12,181 bases of DNA, from assembly GCA_024645065.1 (NCBI GenBank), contig JAHEGP010000074.1:1-12181 (forward strand). The letters are read 5' to 3'. Below are positions 1-6,849 of this stretch, in pieces (position 1 is the stretch's first letter; each line of letters starts with the position of its first letter). The stretch comes from Cellvibrionales bacterium (GTDB lineage Bacteria; Pseudomonadota; Gammaproteobacteria; Pseudomonadales; JAHEGP01). The notes under the pieces are model-generated. The model was not told the origin of the DNA, ran no database searches, and was given only the letters and a program-made list of their open reading frames with translations. The position numbers and the translations under genes are program-made.

Positions 1-527
1 CGACTGATTCAACCTATGCATTGGGTTGTCGTCTGGGTGACAAGGATGCCCTGGAGCGGATTCGACGCATTCGTCAGCTCGACGCAAAGCACAACTTTAC
101 CCTGATGTGTAAAGACCTGTCCGAGATCGCGACTTACGCCAAGGTCAGCAACCAGGCTTACCGCTCGCTCAAGGCCCATTCACCCGGTCCCTATACTTTT
201 ATTCTCACCGCCACCAATGAAGTGCCCCGGCGTATTCTCCACCGCAAACGGCGCACCGTCGGTATCCGGGTACCCGACAATGCCATTGCCCTGGCCCTGT
301 TGCAGGAACTGGATGAGCCTCTGTTGAGCGTCACCCTGCGGATGCCGGGGGACGAGTATCCGCTGATTGACCCCCGGGAGATACGCGATTTACTGGAGAG
401 CCAGCTCGAGCTGGTTATCGACGGCGGCTTCTGCGGCATCGAGGCGACCACCGTGGTTGACCTGCTGGATGACGTGCCCCGGGTGGTGCGGGAAGGCAGG
501 GGCAGCATCGACGATTTTGTGGCATAA
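1..527 (+). CDS. yciO: YciO, YrdC/Sua5-family protein (5' end outside window)
   Basis: The reading frame is open from base 3 and ends with TAA at 525-527, so about 174 C-terminal codons are present. It opens with TDSTYALGCRLGDKDA, which matches the PTDS-x-YALGC nucleotide-binding loop of E. coli YciO (206 residues), so roughly 33 N-terminal residues lie upstream. Other family landmarks follow in order: RIRQLDAKHNFTLMCKDLSE, PGPYTFIL, EVPRR, and the C-terminal TTVVDL and VVREGRG strings. The fold binds ATP, bicarbonate and threonine. TsaC/Sua5 relatives make threonylcarbamoyl-AMP for tRNA t6A. YciO itself is a paralogue whose physiological role is less settled, so I would not call it the main t6A enzyme. 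It is probably cytosolic. It lies directly upstream of scpA, a common arrangement in gammaproteobacteria. The internal TTG at base 21 is not the start. Confidence 0.93.
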   Translation, partial: TDSTYALGCRLGDKDALERIRRIRQLDAKHNFTLMCKDLSEIATYAKVSNQAYRSLKAHSPGPYTFILTATNEVPRRILHRKRRTVGIRVPDNAIALALLQELDEPLLSVTLRMPGDEYPLIDPREIRDLLESQLELVIDGGFCGIEATTVVDLLDDVPRVVREGRGSIDDFVA

Positions 528-538
528 TGACGACCTTT

Positions 539-558
539 CCACAATATGTGGTTATAAT
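539..558 (+). promoter_or_regulatory. Candidate scpA promoter with abutting palindrome
   Basis: In the 75-base gap between yciO and scpA, a perfect consensus -10 hexamer TATAAT lies at 553-558. It is immediately preceded by a perfect inverted repeat, CCACA-ATA-TGTGG, at 539-551. No good -35 box sits 16-18 bases upstream; the best spaced hexamer, near 530-535, matches poorly. A run of seven C residues at 561-567 falls where transcription would begin, leaving a leader of about 38 bases to the ATG at 603. The palindrome would cover the spacer of this promoter, so it could be an operator or an activator site that makes up for the weak -35. This is inferred from position only; I do not recognise the repeat as the site of a known regulator. 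Confidence 0.4.
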
Positions 559-602
559 GGCCCCCCCGTTGATAACCTCCGGCTCCGATTCATACCCGAA
601 TA

Positions 603-1529
603 ATGACGCTAATGGCTGACTCTGAACAACAGGCCGTGGTAGCCGTTGCCCCGCAAGCGGCGGCCCAGGAAGCATCCGTGGTGGCACAAGACGATGCCAG
701 CCTGATCCGCAAGCTTGAACAAATGCGCCAGAGCATGGGCGCCCAGCAACAGGAGATGCCCTTCGCGATCGTCAGAGGCGAGGCGATTACCGAGCTACCC
801 AGGGATCTCTATATACCGCCGGCCGCACTCGAGGTGTTTATAGCCACTTTCGAGGGGCCGCTGGATCTGTTGCTGTATCTTATCAAGCGCCAGAATATCG
901 ACATCCTCGAAATCAACGTGGCGGAAATTACGCTGCAGTATATCTCCTATATCGAGCTGATGGACGCCATGCGCTTTGAGTTGGCCGCGGAATACCTGGT
1001 GATGGCCGCGATGCTGGCAGAAATCAAATCCCGGATGCTGTTGCCTCGCAGTAGCGGCGAGGATGGCGAAGACGAGGAGGACCCCCGGGCGCAGTTGATT
1101 CGGCGGCTACAGGAGTACGAGCGATTCAAAACCGCCGCTGAAGATATCGATCAGCTGCCGCGCATGGAGCGGGAACTGTTCAGTGTCCATGCCGAATTGC
1201 CTGATCGGGGGCTTCCTGCGGCCGAGCCGGAGGTCGAGCTCAAGGAGATCCTGCTGGCACTGGGGGAAGTGATGCACCGCGCCGAAATGTTTAGCAGTCA
1301 CCACATCGAACGCGAGTTGCTGTCCACCCGGGAGCGAATGTCGATGGTTCTCGACGCCCTGCGAGATCAGCAATTCGTTCCCTTCGTAGCGCTGTTTACC
1401 GTTGAAGAGGGCCGGCTGGGAGTGGTAGTCACCTTTCTGGCGATTATGGAATTGATCAAGGAGTCCCTGGTGGAACTGGTACAGACCGAGGCTTTTGGCC
1501 CCATCCATCTAAAAGCAAAAGTGGCATGA
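603..1529 (+). CDS. scpA: Segregation and condensation protein A (kleisin subunit)
   Basis: ScpA is the kleisin that bridges the SMC ATPase heads and binds ScpB, helping to organise and segregate the chromosome. The conserved kleisin N-terminal region begins near residue 75 with LEVFIATFEGPLDLLLYLIKRQNIDIL. The helical stretch AAEYLVMAAMLAEIKSRMLLP follows, then an acidic linker (residues ~150-162), and a C-terminal winged-helix part with GRLGVVVTFLAIMELIKESLVEL. At 308 residues it is longer than usual because about 70 residues precede the FEGPLDLLL motif. Residues 58-78 (RGEAITELPRDLYIPPAALEV) resemble the N terminus of Pseudomonas-type ScpA as I remember it; residues 1-52 are Q/A-rich and look unstructured. 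The start is uncertain: ATG 603 and ATG 612 both lack a clear Shine-Dalgarno, and in-frame ATGs also exist at 723, 738 and 756. Its stop overlaps the scpB start as ATGA. Confidence 0.95.
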   Translation: MTLMADSEQQAVVAVAPQAAAQEASVVAQDDASLIRKLEQMRQSMGAQQQEMPFAIVRGEAITELPRDLYIPPAALEVFIATFEGPLDLLLYLIKRQNIDILEINVAEITLQYISYIELMDAMRFELAAEYLVMAAMLAEIKSRMLLPRSSGEDGEDEEDPRAQLIRRLQEYERFKTAAEDIDQLPRMERELFSVHAELPDRGLPAAEPEVELKEILLALGEVMHRAEMFSSHHIERELLSTRERMSMVLDALRDQQFVPFVALFTVEEGRLGVVVTFLAIMELIKESLVELVQTEAFGPIHLKAKVA

Positions 1530-2305
1530 CATTCGAATCCGGGAAACTCAAGCAAATTCTGGAAGGTGCGCTGCTGGCGGCGGGCAAGCCCTTGACTGTG
1601 AAGCGCCTGGCGGACTTATTCGAAGAGTCGGGGCCGAAGCCGGGGCGTGACGAGATCGAGGCTGCGCTGGAAGATCTTGCCAGTGACAGTGTCAATCGCG
1701 GCTTCGAGATTGTCGAGGTGGCGAGTGGCTATCGCATCCAGGTCAAGGAGTCCCTGGCACCCTGGGTAAGTCGGTTGTGGGAGGAGAAGCCCCAGCGTTA
1801 TTCCCGCGCGCTACTCGAGACCCTTGCGCTGGTGGCGTATCGCCAGCCTATTACGCGCGGCGAGATCGAGGAAATTCGTGGCGTTGCGGTGAGCACCAAT
1901 ATTATCCGGACCCTGCTTGAAAGGGACTGGGTGCGGGTGGTCGGCCATCGGGAAGTGCCCGGGAGGCCTGCCATGTACGCCACCACGAGGGGCTTTCTCG
2001 ACTATTTTAATCTCAAGGACCTGAATCAATTGCCAAGCCTGGCAGCGATTCGCGATCTCGATAGCATCAGCACCGAGCTGGGTTTTGCCGGCGAGCCCGG
2101 TGTTCCACCGCAAGCCACGCCCAGCCCTGAGGTGGAGCCCGGGGAGCTGCACGAGAGTAGCCCTGTCTCGGCGCAGCAACCCGGGGTGCCTGAGCCATCT
2201 GGCGCACAGCAATCGACCCGGGCTGTGGCCGATGGATGCTTGGAGAGCGCCAGTGAAGATGGGCCGTCCTGTCGCAGTAATGTAGTGGAATTGCCCGCCT
2301 CATGA
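1526..2305 (+). CDS. scpB: Segregation and condensation protein B
   Basis: ScpB dimerises and binds the central region of ScpA in the SMC-ScpAB condensin. Two tandem winged-helix domains are visible. The first spans about residues 8-88 (LKQILEGALLAAGKPLTVKRLADLF, then GFEIVEVASGYRIQ). The second spans about 92-165, with the family hallmark ALLETLALVAYRQPITRGEIEEIRGV followed by IIRTLLERDWV, GRPAMYATT and FLDYFNLKDLNQLP. The usual family core ends near residue 186. The remaining 73 residues are a low-complexity tail rich in Pro, Ser, Glu and Gln with no recognisable domain. Translation is coupled to scpA by ATGA at 1526-1529, and no Shine-Dalgarno is visible. The stop overlaps the rluB start in the same way, so the three genes are very probably one transcript. 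Confidence 0.96.
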   Translation: MTFESGKLKQILEGALLAAGKPLTVKRLADLFEESGPKPGRDEIEAALEDLASDSVNRGFEIVEVASGYRIQVKESLAPWVSRLWEEKPQRYSRALLETLALVAYRQPITRGEIEEIRGVAVSTNIIRTLLERDWVRVVGHREVPGRPAMYATTRGFLDYFNLKDLNQLPSLAAIRDLDSISTELGFAGEPGVPPQATPSPEVEPGELHESSPVSAQQPGVPEPSGAQQSTRAVADGCLESASEDGPSCRSNVVELPAS

Positions 2306-3156
2306 CCCGGGTCCCGGACAAGGACGAAAAGCTGCAGAAAGTAATGGCTTCCCAGGGGCTGGGATCTCGCCGGGAAATGGAGCGCTGGATCGAGGCCGGC
2401 CGGGTGAAGGTCAATGGCAAGCGCGCCAGCCTGGGCGACCGGGTAAGCTACCGGGACAAAATCGTGGTCGACGGCAAAGCCCTCGATATGGCGCAGGCGG
2501 CCAAACGCCGGCGCCGGGTGCTCGCCTACAACAAGCCCGAGGGCGAGGTGTCGACCCGCAGCGACCCCGAGGGTCGACCTACCGTTTTCGACCGCCTGCC
2601 AGCTTTGCACAACGAACGCTGGGTGATGGTGGGGCGACTCGATATCAATACCAGTGGCCTGCTGTTATTTACCAACGATGGTGAGTTGGCTAACAAGCTG
2701 ATGCATCCGTCAACCGAAATCGAGCGCGAATATGCCTGTCGCATTCTTGGTGATGTGGATGACGCCATGCTGCGGCGACTTCAGCAGGGGGTGGTGCTGG
2801 AAGACGGCGTGGGGCGCTTTGGTTCGATTCGGGAGCAGGGAGGCCGAGGCGCCAATCGCTGGTATACCGTCACTATCCAGGAGGGCCGCAATCGCGAGGT
2901 GCGCCGCCTGTGGGAATCACAGGAAGTCACGGTAAGTCGGCTCAAGCGGATACGCTATGGCAACGTCGCGATACCCAGCTTGCTCAGGCCTGGCGACTGG
3001 CTGGATCTCGGCAAGGCCGATGTTGACACCTTGTGTCGTCTGGTTGATATCGCACCCCAGCGCGAACAGCCGCTGACGCAGCAGGAGCGCCAGGACTATC
3101 GGCGCCAGCTGGAGAAATTGCGCCAGCGCGGCGCGGTGCGATCGCGCCGCCGCTAG
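2302..3156 (+). CDS. rluB: 23S rRNA pseudouridine(2605) synthase RluB
   Basis: This enzyme of the RsuA/RluB/E/F family isomerises uridine 2605 (E. coli numbering) of 23S rRNA to pseudouridine. An N-terminal S4 RNA-binding domain covers residues ~9-57 (EKLQKVMASQGLGSRREMERWI, then GRVKVNGKRASLGDRV). The catalytic domain starts at RVLAYNKPEGEVSTRSDPEGRPTVFD and carries the signature GRLDINTSGLLLFTNDGEL, with the catalytic aspartate at D114. The late family motif GRNREVRRLWESQ..VSRLKRIRYG is also present. The C terminus (~residues 255-284) is Arg/Gln-rich and strongly basic, consistent with rRNA binding. At 284 residues it is close to E. coli RluB. RsuA, RluE and RluF share this fold; the closeness of the S4 and catalytic stretches to RluB and the scpAB neighbours favour RluB. 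It overlaps the scpB stop by 4 bases. Confidence 0.94.
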   Translation: MTRVPDKDEKLQKVMASQGLGSRREMERWIEAGRVKVNGKRASLGDRVSYRDKIVVDGKALDMAQAAKRRRRVLAYNKPEGEVSTRSDPEGRPTVFDRLPALHNERWVMVGRLDINTSGLLLFTNDGELANKLMHPSTEIEREYACRILGDVDDAMLRRLQQGVVLEDGVGRFGSIREQGGRGANRWYTVTIQEGRNREVRRLWESQEVTVSRLKRIRYGNVAIPSLLRPGDWLDLGKADVDTLCRLVDIAPQREQPLTQQERQDYRRQLEKLRQRGAVRSRRR

Positions 3157-3175
3157 CCTTTGTCGCTAGCCTTTG
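3151..3175 (+). repeat. 13-base tandem duplication over the rluB stop
   Basis: The 12 bases CGCTAGCCTTTG occur at 3151-3162 and again at 3164-3175, separated by a single T, giving a repeat unit of 13 bases. The first copy contains the rluB stop TAG (3154-3156). The second copy of TAG is out of frame with the gene and has no coding role. It looks like a slipped-strand duplication fixed in non-coding DNA. Confidence 0.75.
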
Positions 3176-3182
3176 AAACCGA

Positions 3183-3232
3183 GCGGTCCGTAATGACCGC
3201 GAATTGTCCCCGGCCAGGCCGCTCAGGCCTGG
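3183..3232. terminator. Two hairpins between convergent rluB and yciK
   Basis: Two perfect stems lie in the convergent gap. GCGGTC (3183-3188) pairs with GACCGC (3195-3200) across a 6-base loop. CCAGGCC (3214-3220) pairs with GGCCTGG (3226-3232) across a 5-base loop that includes the yciK stop (3223-3225). Both read the same from either strand, so they could help stop transcription from both sides. Neither is followed by a T-tract on either strand, so a classical Rho-independent terminator is not supported. The termination role is inferred from the convergent setting. Confidence 0.35.
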
Positions 3233-3972
3233 GCATCGAGGGCCTGGCCATGGACACCCATGCTGTCGGGCCCCATCAAATACAGATAAGCCGGCAGCAG
3301 CATCTCGGGTGAGGGGTTGGTCTCGGGGTTCTCCGCCGGGTAGGCCTGGCGCCGCATCGCGGTATCCGTCGCGCCGGGATTGAGGCTGTTGACCCGGATA
3401 TTCGAGGTCGCTTCGACCTCATCGGCCAGTACCTGCATCAATCCCTCGATGCCAAATTTTGACACTGCATAAGGCCCCCAATACGCTCTGGCATGGCGAC
3501 CCACCGCAGACGAGGTGAAAATGACCGATGCATCCTCAGACGCACTTAAAAGCGGCAACAGGCAGCGGGTGAGCATAAAGGGCGCATTGAGATTGACGGT
3601 CATCACCTCCAGCCATTTGGCGGGGTCGGTCGATGCGATGGGCGTGCGGGGCCCCAGCATGGCGGCGTTATGGAGCAGGCCGTCGAGCCGGCCAAACTCC
3701 TCGTCAAGCCGGATAGCCATATCTTCATAATCCTTGAATACCGCGCCCCCAAAATGAATCGGGTAGATCGCCGGTTGCGGGTAACCCGCTGCCACGATCT
3801 GGTCGTAAACGGCTTCCAGTTTGGCAGTGGTCTTGCCGGCGAGAATCACGGTTGCCCCATGGCGGGCGAAGCCCACTGACGCGGCTTTGCCGATGCCATC
3901 ACCGGCGCCGGTGACCAATAGTATTCTCCCTTCCAGCAGGTTTTCCCGGGGGAGGTAATTGAGTAGGGTCAT
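3223..3972 (-). CDS. yciK: YciK-family short-chain dehydrogenase/reductase
   Basis: This is a classical Rossmann-fold SDR of 249 residues (E. coli YciK is about 252). The cofactor loop TGAGDGIG is at 21-28, HNAAMLG at 101-107 replaces the usual NNAG with HNAA, and NLNAPFMLTR starts at 127. The catalytic Ser is S154 or S155 in FTSSAVGR, and the Tyr-Lys pair is Y168/K172 in YAVSK, followed by LNPGATDT. These match YciK rather than FabG. The fold and catalytic triad indicate an NAD(P)-dependent oxidoreductase, but the substrate is not known to me. It is the last gene of the minus-strand operon and its ATG overlaps the mupP stop (ATGA, 3969-3972). In Pseudomonas, as I recall, a YciK homologue also follows mupP, so the pairing is conserved, but that alone does not establish a role in cell-wall recycling. 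Confidence 0.9.
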   Translation of the reverse strand: MTLLNYLPRENLLEGRILLVTGAGDGIGKAASVGFARHGATVILAGKTTAKLEAVYDQIVAAGYPQPAIYPIHFGGAVFKDYEDMAIRLDEEFGRLDGLLHNAAMLGPRTPIASTDPAKWLEVMTVNLNAPFMLTRCLLPLLSASEDASVIFTSSAVGRHARAYWGPYAVSKFGIEGLMQVLADEVEATSNIRVNSLNPGATDTAMRRQAYPAENPETNPSPEMLLPAYLYLMGPDSMGVHGQALDAQA

Positions 3973-4649
3973 AGCTCTATTCCCATGCGTTCGCGGATAA
4001 AAGACTCCAGCTGTCCAACCGATGCGGCTACCTGGTCGGCACCCCAGCTCTCAGGCGGATCATCGGCACTCACGTAACCATAGCCCGCTGCGATTGTCGG
4101 CATTCCCGCGTTGATCCCGGCCTCGATATCCCGGCGGTGATCGCCAATGTAAATGGCGTCGGCGGGATCGCAGCCAATGGCCGCGCAGGCAGCATGAATC
4201 GGCTCGGCATGGGGTTTGCGGCGTGCCACGTGGTCGGGACAGATAGCGGTCGCGCAGCGCTGCGCCAATTGCAGGTCACGCAGGATCGCATCGGTATACA
4301 GGGCCGGCTTATTGGTGACAATTCCCCAGGCGAGTTTGCGGGCTTCCAGCAGGCTCAATAGTTGTGGCATGCCATCAAACAACCGAGTGTCCTCGCTCAG
4401 GTGTTGCTGGTACTGTTCCAGCAGTTCCTGGAGCAGTGTTGCAAATTCCGGATCCCCGTCATCGAGGTCAAAGCCGAGCTTGACCAGGGCGCGGGCGCCG
4501 TTGGACACGGTTTGACGAATGGCAGCAAAGGGCAGGGTGTCCCTGCCATGGCGCTGCAACATGCTATTGAGAACCGCAGCAAAGTCCGGGGCTGTGTCCA
4601 GTAAGGTGCCATCCAGGTCAAACAATACGGCTCGCAACGCGCTGCCCAT
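3969..4649 (-). CDS. mupP: HAD phosphatase, probable MurNAc-6-phosphate phosphatase MupP
   Basis: A 226-residue HAD-family phosphatase. Motif I is FDLDGTLLDT, with nucleophile D11 and acid/base D13. Motif II is the threonine in GIVTNKP (T112), motif III is probably K145 in RRKPHAEP, and motif IV is GDHRRD with D170 and D174. A helical cap sits between residues ~16 and 85. The WGIVTNKP and CPDHV strings and the yciK/ubiG neighbours match Pseudomonas MupP. MupP dephosphorylates N-acetylmuramic acid 6-phosphate in the recycling route that bypasses de novo UDP-MurNAc synthesis. Genes of this type are often annotated gph (phosphoglycolate phosphatase). The alternative cannot be excluded from sequence alone, but gene context favours MupP. 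Its partners AnmK, AmgK and MurU are not in the window. Only 2 bases separate it from the ubiG stop. Confidence 0.83.
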   Translation of the reverse strand: MGSALRAVLFDLDGTLLDTAPDFAAVLNSMLQRHGRDTLPFAAIRQTVSNGARALVKLGFDLDDGDPEFATLLQELLEQYQQHLSEDTRLFDGMPQLLSLLEARKLAWGIVTNKPALYTDAILRDLQLAQRCATAICPDHVARRKPHAEPIHAACAAIGCDPADAIYIGDHRRDIEAGINAGMPTIAAGYGYVSADDPPESWGADQVAASVGQLESFIRERMGIEL

Positions 4650-4651
4650 GA

Positions 4652-5365
4652 TCAGTCAGCCCGGCTGGCGTGGGCAAGGTAATTGACATCGACGTTGCCA
4701 CCGAGGCGATAGCTGCGGGTCAGCGGGTTGTAGTGCAAGCCCCTGAGATCATGCAGCGACAATCCGGCTGTTCGCAGCCAACCCGCAAGCTCGGACGGGA
4801 GGATAAACCGGCTGTAGTCGTGGGTTCCCCGGGGCAGTAGGCGCAAGATGTGTTCGGCGCCCAGCACGGCAAACAGCCAGGCCTTGGGGTTGCGGCTGAT
4901 AGTCGACAGAAAGACATGACCACCGGGCTTGACCAGCTTTGCCAGGGCCGTGATTACCGATGAGGGGTCGGGCACATGTTCGAGCATTTCGAGGCAGGTA
5001 ACAACGTCGAACTCGCCGGGGTGTTGTAGCGCGAACTGTTCAGCGGTCGAATGTTGGTAATCGATATCGAGGCCCGATTCCAGCAGGTGGATGCGGGCAA
5101 CCGCCAGTGGCCCCTCGCCCATGTCGATGCCGCTGACGGTGGCGCCGCGTTGGGCCATTGCCTCGCTTAAAAGACCGCCGCCGCAGCCGACATCCAGTAC
5201 CTTCTTACCCGCCAGCGGGGCTTTCTGGTCGATATAGTTTACCCGCAGGGGGTTGATATCGTGGAGGGGCTTGAATTCACTCTCTCGATCCCACCAGCGG
5301 CTGGCGAGCTCCTCGAATTTTGCGACCTCGTGGGGGTCGACATTGATGTTGCCTGGACTCTTCAT
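4652..5365 (-). CDS. ubiG: Ubiquinone biosynthesis O-methyltransferase UbiG
   Basis: UbiG uses S-adenosylmethionine for both O-methylations of ubiquinone synthesis: the 2-polyprenyl-6-hydroxyphenol step and the 3-demethylubiquinol step. The 237-residue protein has the typical start NINVDPHEVAKFEELASRWWD. The SAM-binding motif VLDVGCGGGLLSE is at 56-68 and acidic D81 lies at the end of the next strand (VSGID). The UbiG signature CLEMLEHVPDP is at 124-134, followed by LVKPGGHVFLSTISRNPKAW. The stretch around 164-187 (LFAVLGAEHILRLLPRGTHDY) corresponds to the membrane-contact region of the family. This indicates an organism that respires with ubiquinone. It sits between the mtaD-like deaminase (3-base gap) and mupP (2-base gap). 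Each turnover yields S-adenosylhomocysteine, a possible substrate of the neighbouring deaminase; that link is inferred. Confidence 0.96.
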   Translation of the reverse strand: MKSPGNINVDPHEVAKFEELASRWWDRESEFKPLHDINPLRVNYIDQKAPLAGKKVLDVGCGGGLLSEAMAQRGATVSGIDMGEGPLAVARIHLLESGLDIDYQHSTAEQFALQHPGEFDVVTCLEMLEHVPDPSSVITALAKLVKPGGHVFLSTISRNPKAWLFAVLGAEHILRLLPRGTHDYSRFILPSELAGWLRTAGLSLHDLRGLHYNPLTRSYRLGGNVDVNYLAHASRAD

Positions 5366-5368
5366 GGC

Positions 5369-6706
5369 TTAACGGGAAACTCCGGTAATTTTGTTCGACC
5401 AGGCCGTTGCCCGGGCGTGGATTGATTCAGCATCGAGGGTCTTGAAGCGGCGTTCCTCCAGCAACGCCTTGCCGCCGACCCAGACATGACTGACCCGGTC
5501 CGATAGCTGGTTGAATACCAGCTGGGACAGCGGGTTGTAGATCGGCTGCAGGCGCAGGGCGCTCATATCGACCGCTACCACGTCCGCCAGTTTACCTGGC
5601 TCCAGCGACCCCAGGCTGTCCTCCAGGCCAAGGGCGCGGGCGCCATTGATAGTAGCCAGTTCAAGGGCCTGGAACGCTGGCAATGCGGCGGCATCAGATG
5701 CGTCGACTTTGGCGAGCAGCGCGGCGGTGCGCATCTCACCCAGCAGGTCGAGATCGTTGTTGCTGGCGGCGCTGTCGGTACCGAGGGCAATATTCACCCC
5801 GGCTTGTGCCAGCCCGGTCACCGGGCAAATGCCGCTGGCCAGCTTGAGGTTCGATTCCGGGCAGTGCACTACGTGGCTGGCGGTGAGGGCAAGATCGGCG
5901 ATGTCGTCCGCGTTTAAATGGCAGGCGTGAACACACTGCATGCGTGGATTGAGCAGCCCGGTGTTATAGAGCATGCGCAGCGGGCGCACCCCGTGCCGGG
6001 CCACAGCCTCGTCGACCTCCTGTGCGGTTTCGTGAACGTGCATCTGCACGCAGGCCTGCAGTTCCTCGGACAACATCGCGATACGCTCGAGTTGCGCGGG
6101 GGCGATGGTGTAGGGGGCATGGGGGCCGAACGCAATCTGCACCAGTGAGCTGTTCTTGTACTGATCGAACAGCTCGATGCCCATGCTGATATAGTGATCG
6201 GGGCCACTGCCCCAGACGGTAGCAAAGTCGAGAATCGGGAACGCAAATTGCGCCCGGATCCCGGCGCTGCGGCTGGCCCTGGCGGCCGCTTCGGGGAAAA
6301 AATACATGTCGCTGAAGCAGGTGGTGCCGCTCAGCAGCATTTCGGCGATGGCGAGCTCGACCCCATCATGCACAAATTCGGCGTTGACCCAGCGTTGCTC
6401 CGCGGGCCATATGTCCTGGTGCAGCCACTGCTGCAGCGGTTTGTCGTTCGCGATGCCCTTGAACAGGCTCATGGCGGCATGGCCATGGGCATTGACCAGC
6501 CCGGGTATCAACACATGCTGGTCAAGCTCGAGGGTCACGACCGCGTCGTAGCGCTGCAGGGCTTCACTGCGGGGGCAGATGGCGCTGATTTCATCACCCG
6601 TTATTGCCACGGCGTAGTCCTCGTATACCGTGCTGGCCGGAATGACCGGTATTACCCAGCGCGCAAGCAGCAGTAAATCGACGATCTGTCGGCCTGGTTC
6701 GGGCAT
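5369..6706 (-). CDS. mtaD: TRZ/ATZ-family deaminase, probable 5'-methylthioadenosine/S-adenosylhomocysteine deaminase
   Basis: A 445-residue amidohydrolase-superfamily enzyme. The metal pair H74/H76 is in PGLVNAHGHAAM, with a further ligand H223 and the catalytic-type E226 in MHVHE. H260 and H263 lie in HACHL, the metal aspartate D311 is in LGTDSAASNNDLD, and the C-terminal EPGKLADVVAVD belongs to the flanking beta-sandwich. This set matches the MTA/SAH deaminase group, which converts 5'-methylthioadenosine or S-adenosylhomocysteine to the inosine analogues. A homologue next to ubiG in Pseudomonas takes part in MTA salvage through deamination. Guanine deaminase or other ATZ/TRZ activities are possible but fit the context less well. 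It is the first gene of the operon. An AAGGAA Shine-Dalgarno (complement of 6712-6717) sits 5 bases before the ATG and supports this start. No mtnA adjoins it. Confidence 0.83.
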   Translation of the reverse strand: MPEPGRQIVDLLLLARWVIPVIPASTVYEDYAVAITGDEISAICPRSEALQRYDAVVTLELDQHVLIPGLVNAHGHAAMSLFKGIANDKPLQQWLHQDIWPAEQRWVNAEFVHDGVELAIAEMLLSGTTCFSDMYFFPEAAARASRSAGIRAQFAFPILDFATVWGSGPDHYISMGIELFDQYKNSSLVQIAFGPHAPYTIAPAQLERIAMLSEELQACVQMHVHETAQEVDEAVARHGVRPLRMLYNTGLLNPRMQCVHACHLNADDIADLALTASHVVHCPESNLKLASGICPVTGLAQAGVNIALGTDSAASNNDLDLLGEMRTAALLAKVDASDAAALPAFQALELATINGARALGLEDSLGSLEPGKLADVVAVDMSALRLQPIYNPLSQLVFNQLSDRVSHVWVGGKALLEERRFKTLDAESIHARATAWSNKITGVSR

Positions 6707-6711
6707 CGAAA

Positions 6712-6753
6712 TTCCTTGGCTCGGGGCAGCGTGAAACGAATCGGCTAAGTATA
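6712..6753 (-). promoter_or_regulatory. Candidate mtaD-operon promoter -10 and ribosome binding site
   Basis: On the minus strand a -10-like TATACT lies at 6753-6748, about 42 bases before the mtaD ATG, and the Shine-Dalgarno AAGGAA is at 6717-6712. No convincing -35 lies 16-18 bases further upstream. As the four genes below are nearly contiguous, this is the most likely place for the operon promoter. It is a single-hexamer prediction and therefore weak. Confidence 0.35.
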
Positions 6754-6849
6754 CCGTTTATCGACCCCGGGCACAGCGCCCGCAGCCCGCCCAGGCAGCT
6801 GTTTTTCTCTTGATTAACCAGACTAAGTGTCGGAATCGGCGGGCTAATT

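Noticed and set aside
3969..4649. Phosphoglycolate phosphatase (gph) as the name for the HAD gene
   Set aside because: The WGIVTNKP and CPDHV strings and the ubiG/yciK context match MupP better, though activity cannot be proven from sequence.
6194..6676. Plus-strand open frame of 160 codons antisense to the deaminase gene
   Set aside because: No family match recognised; the minus-strand gene carries all expected metal-binding motifs, so this is a shadow.
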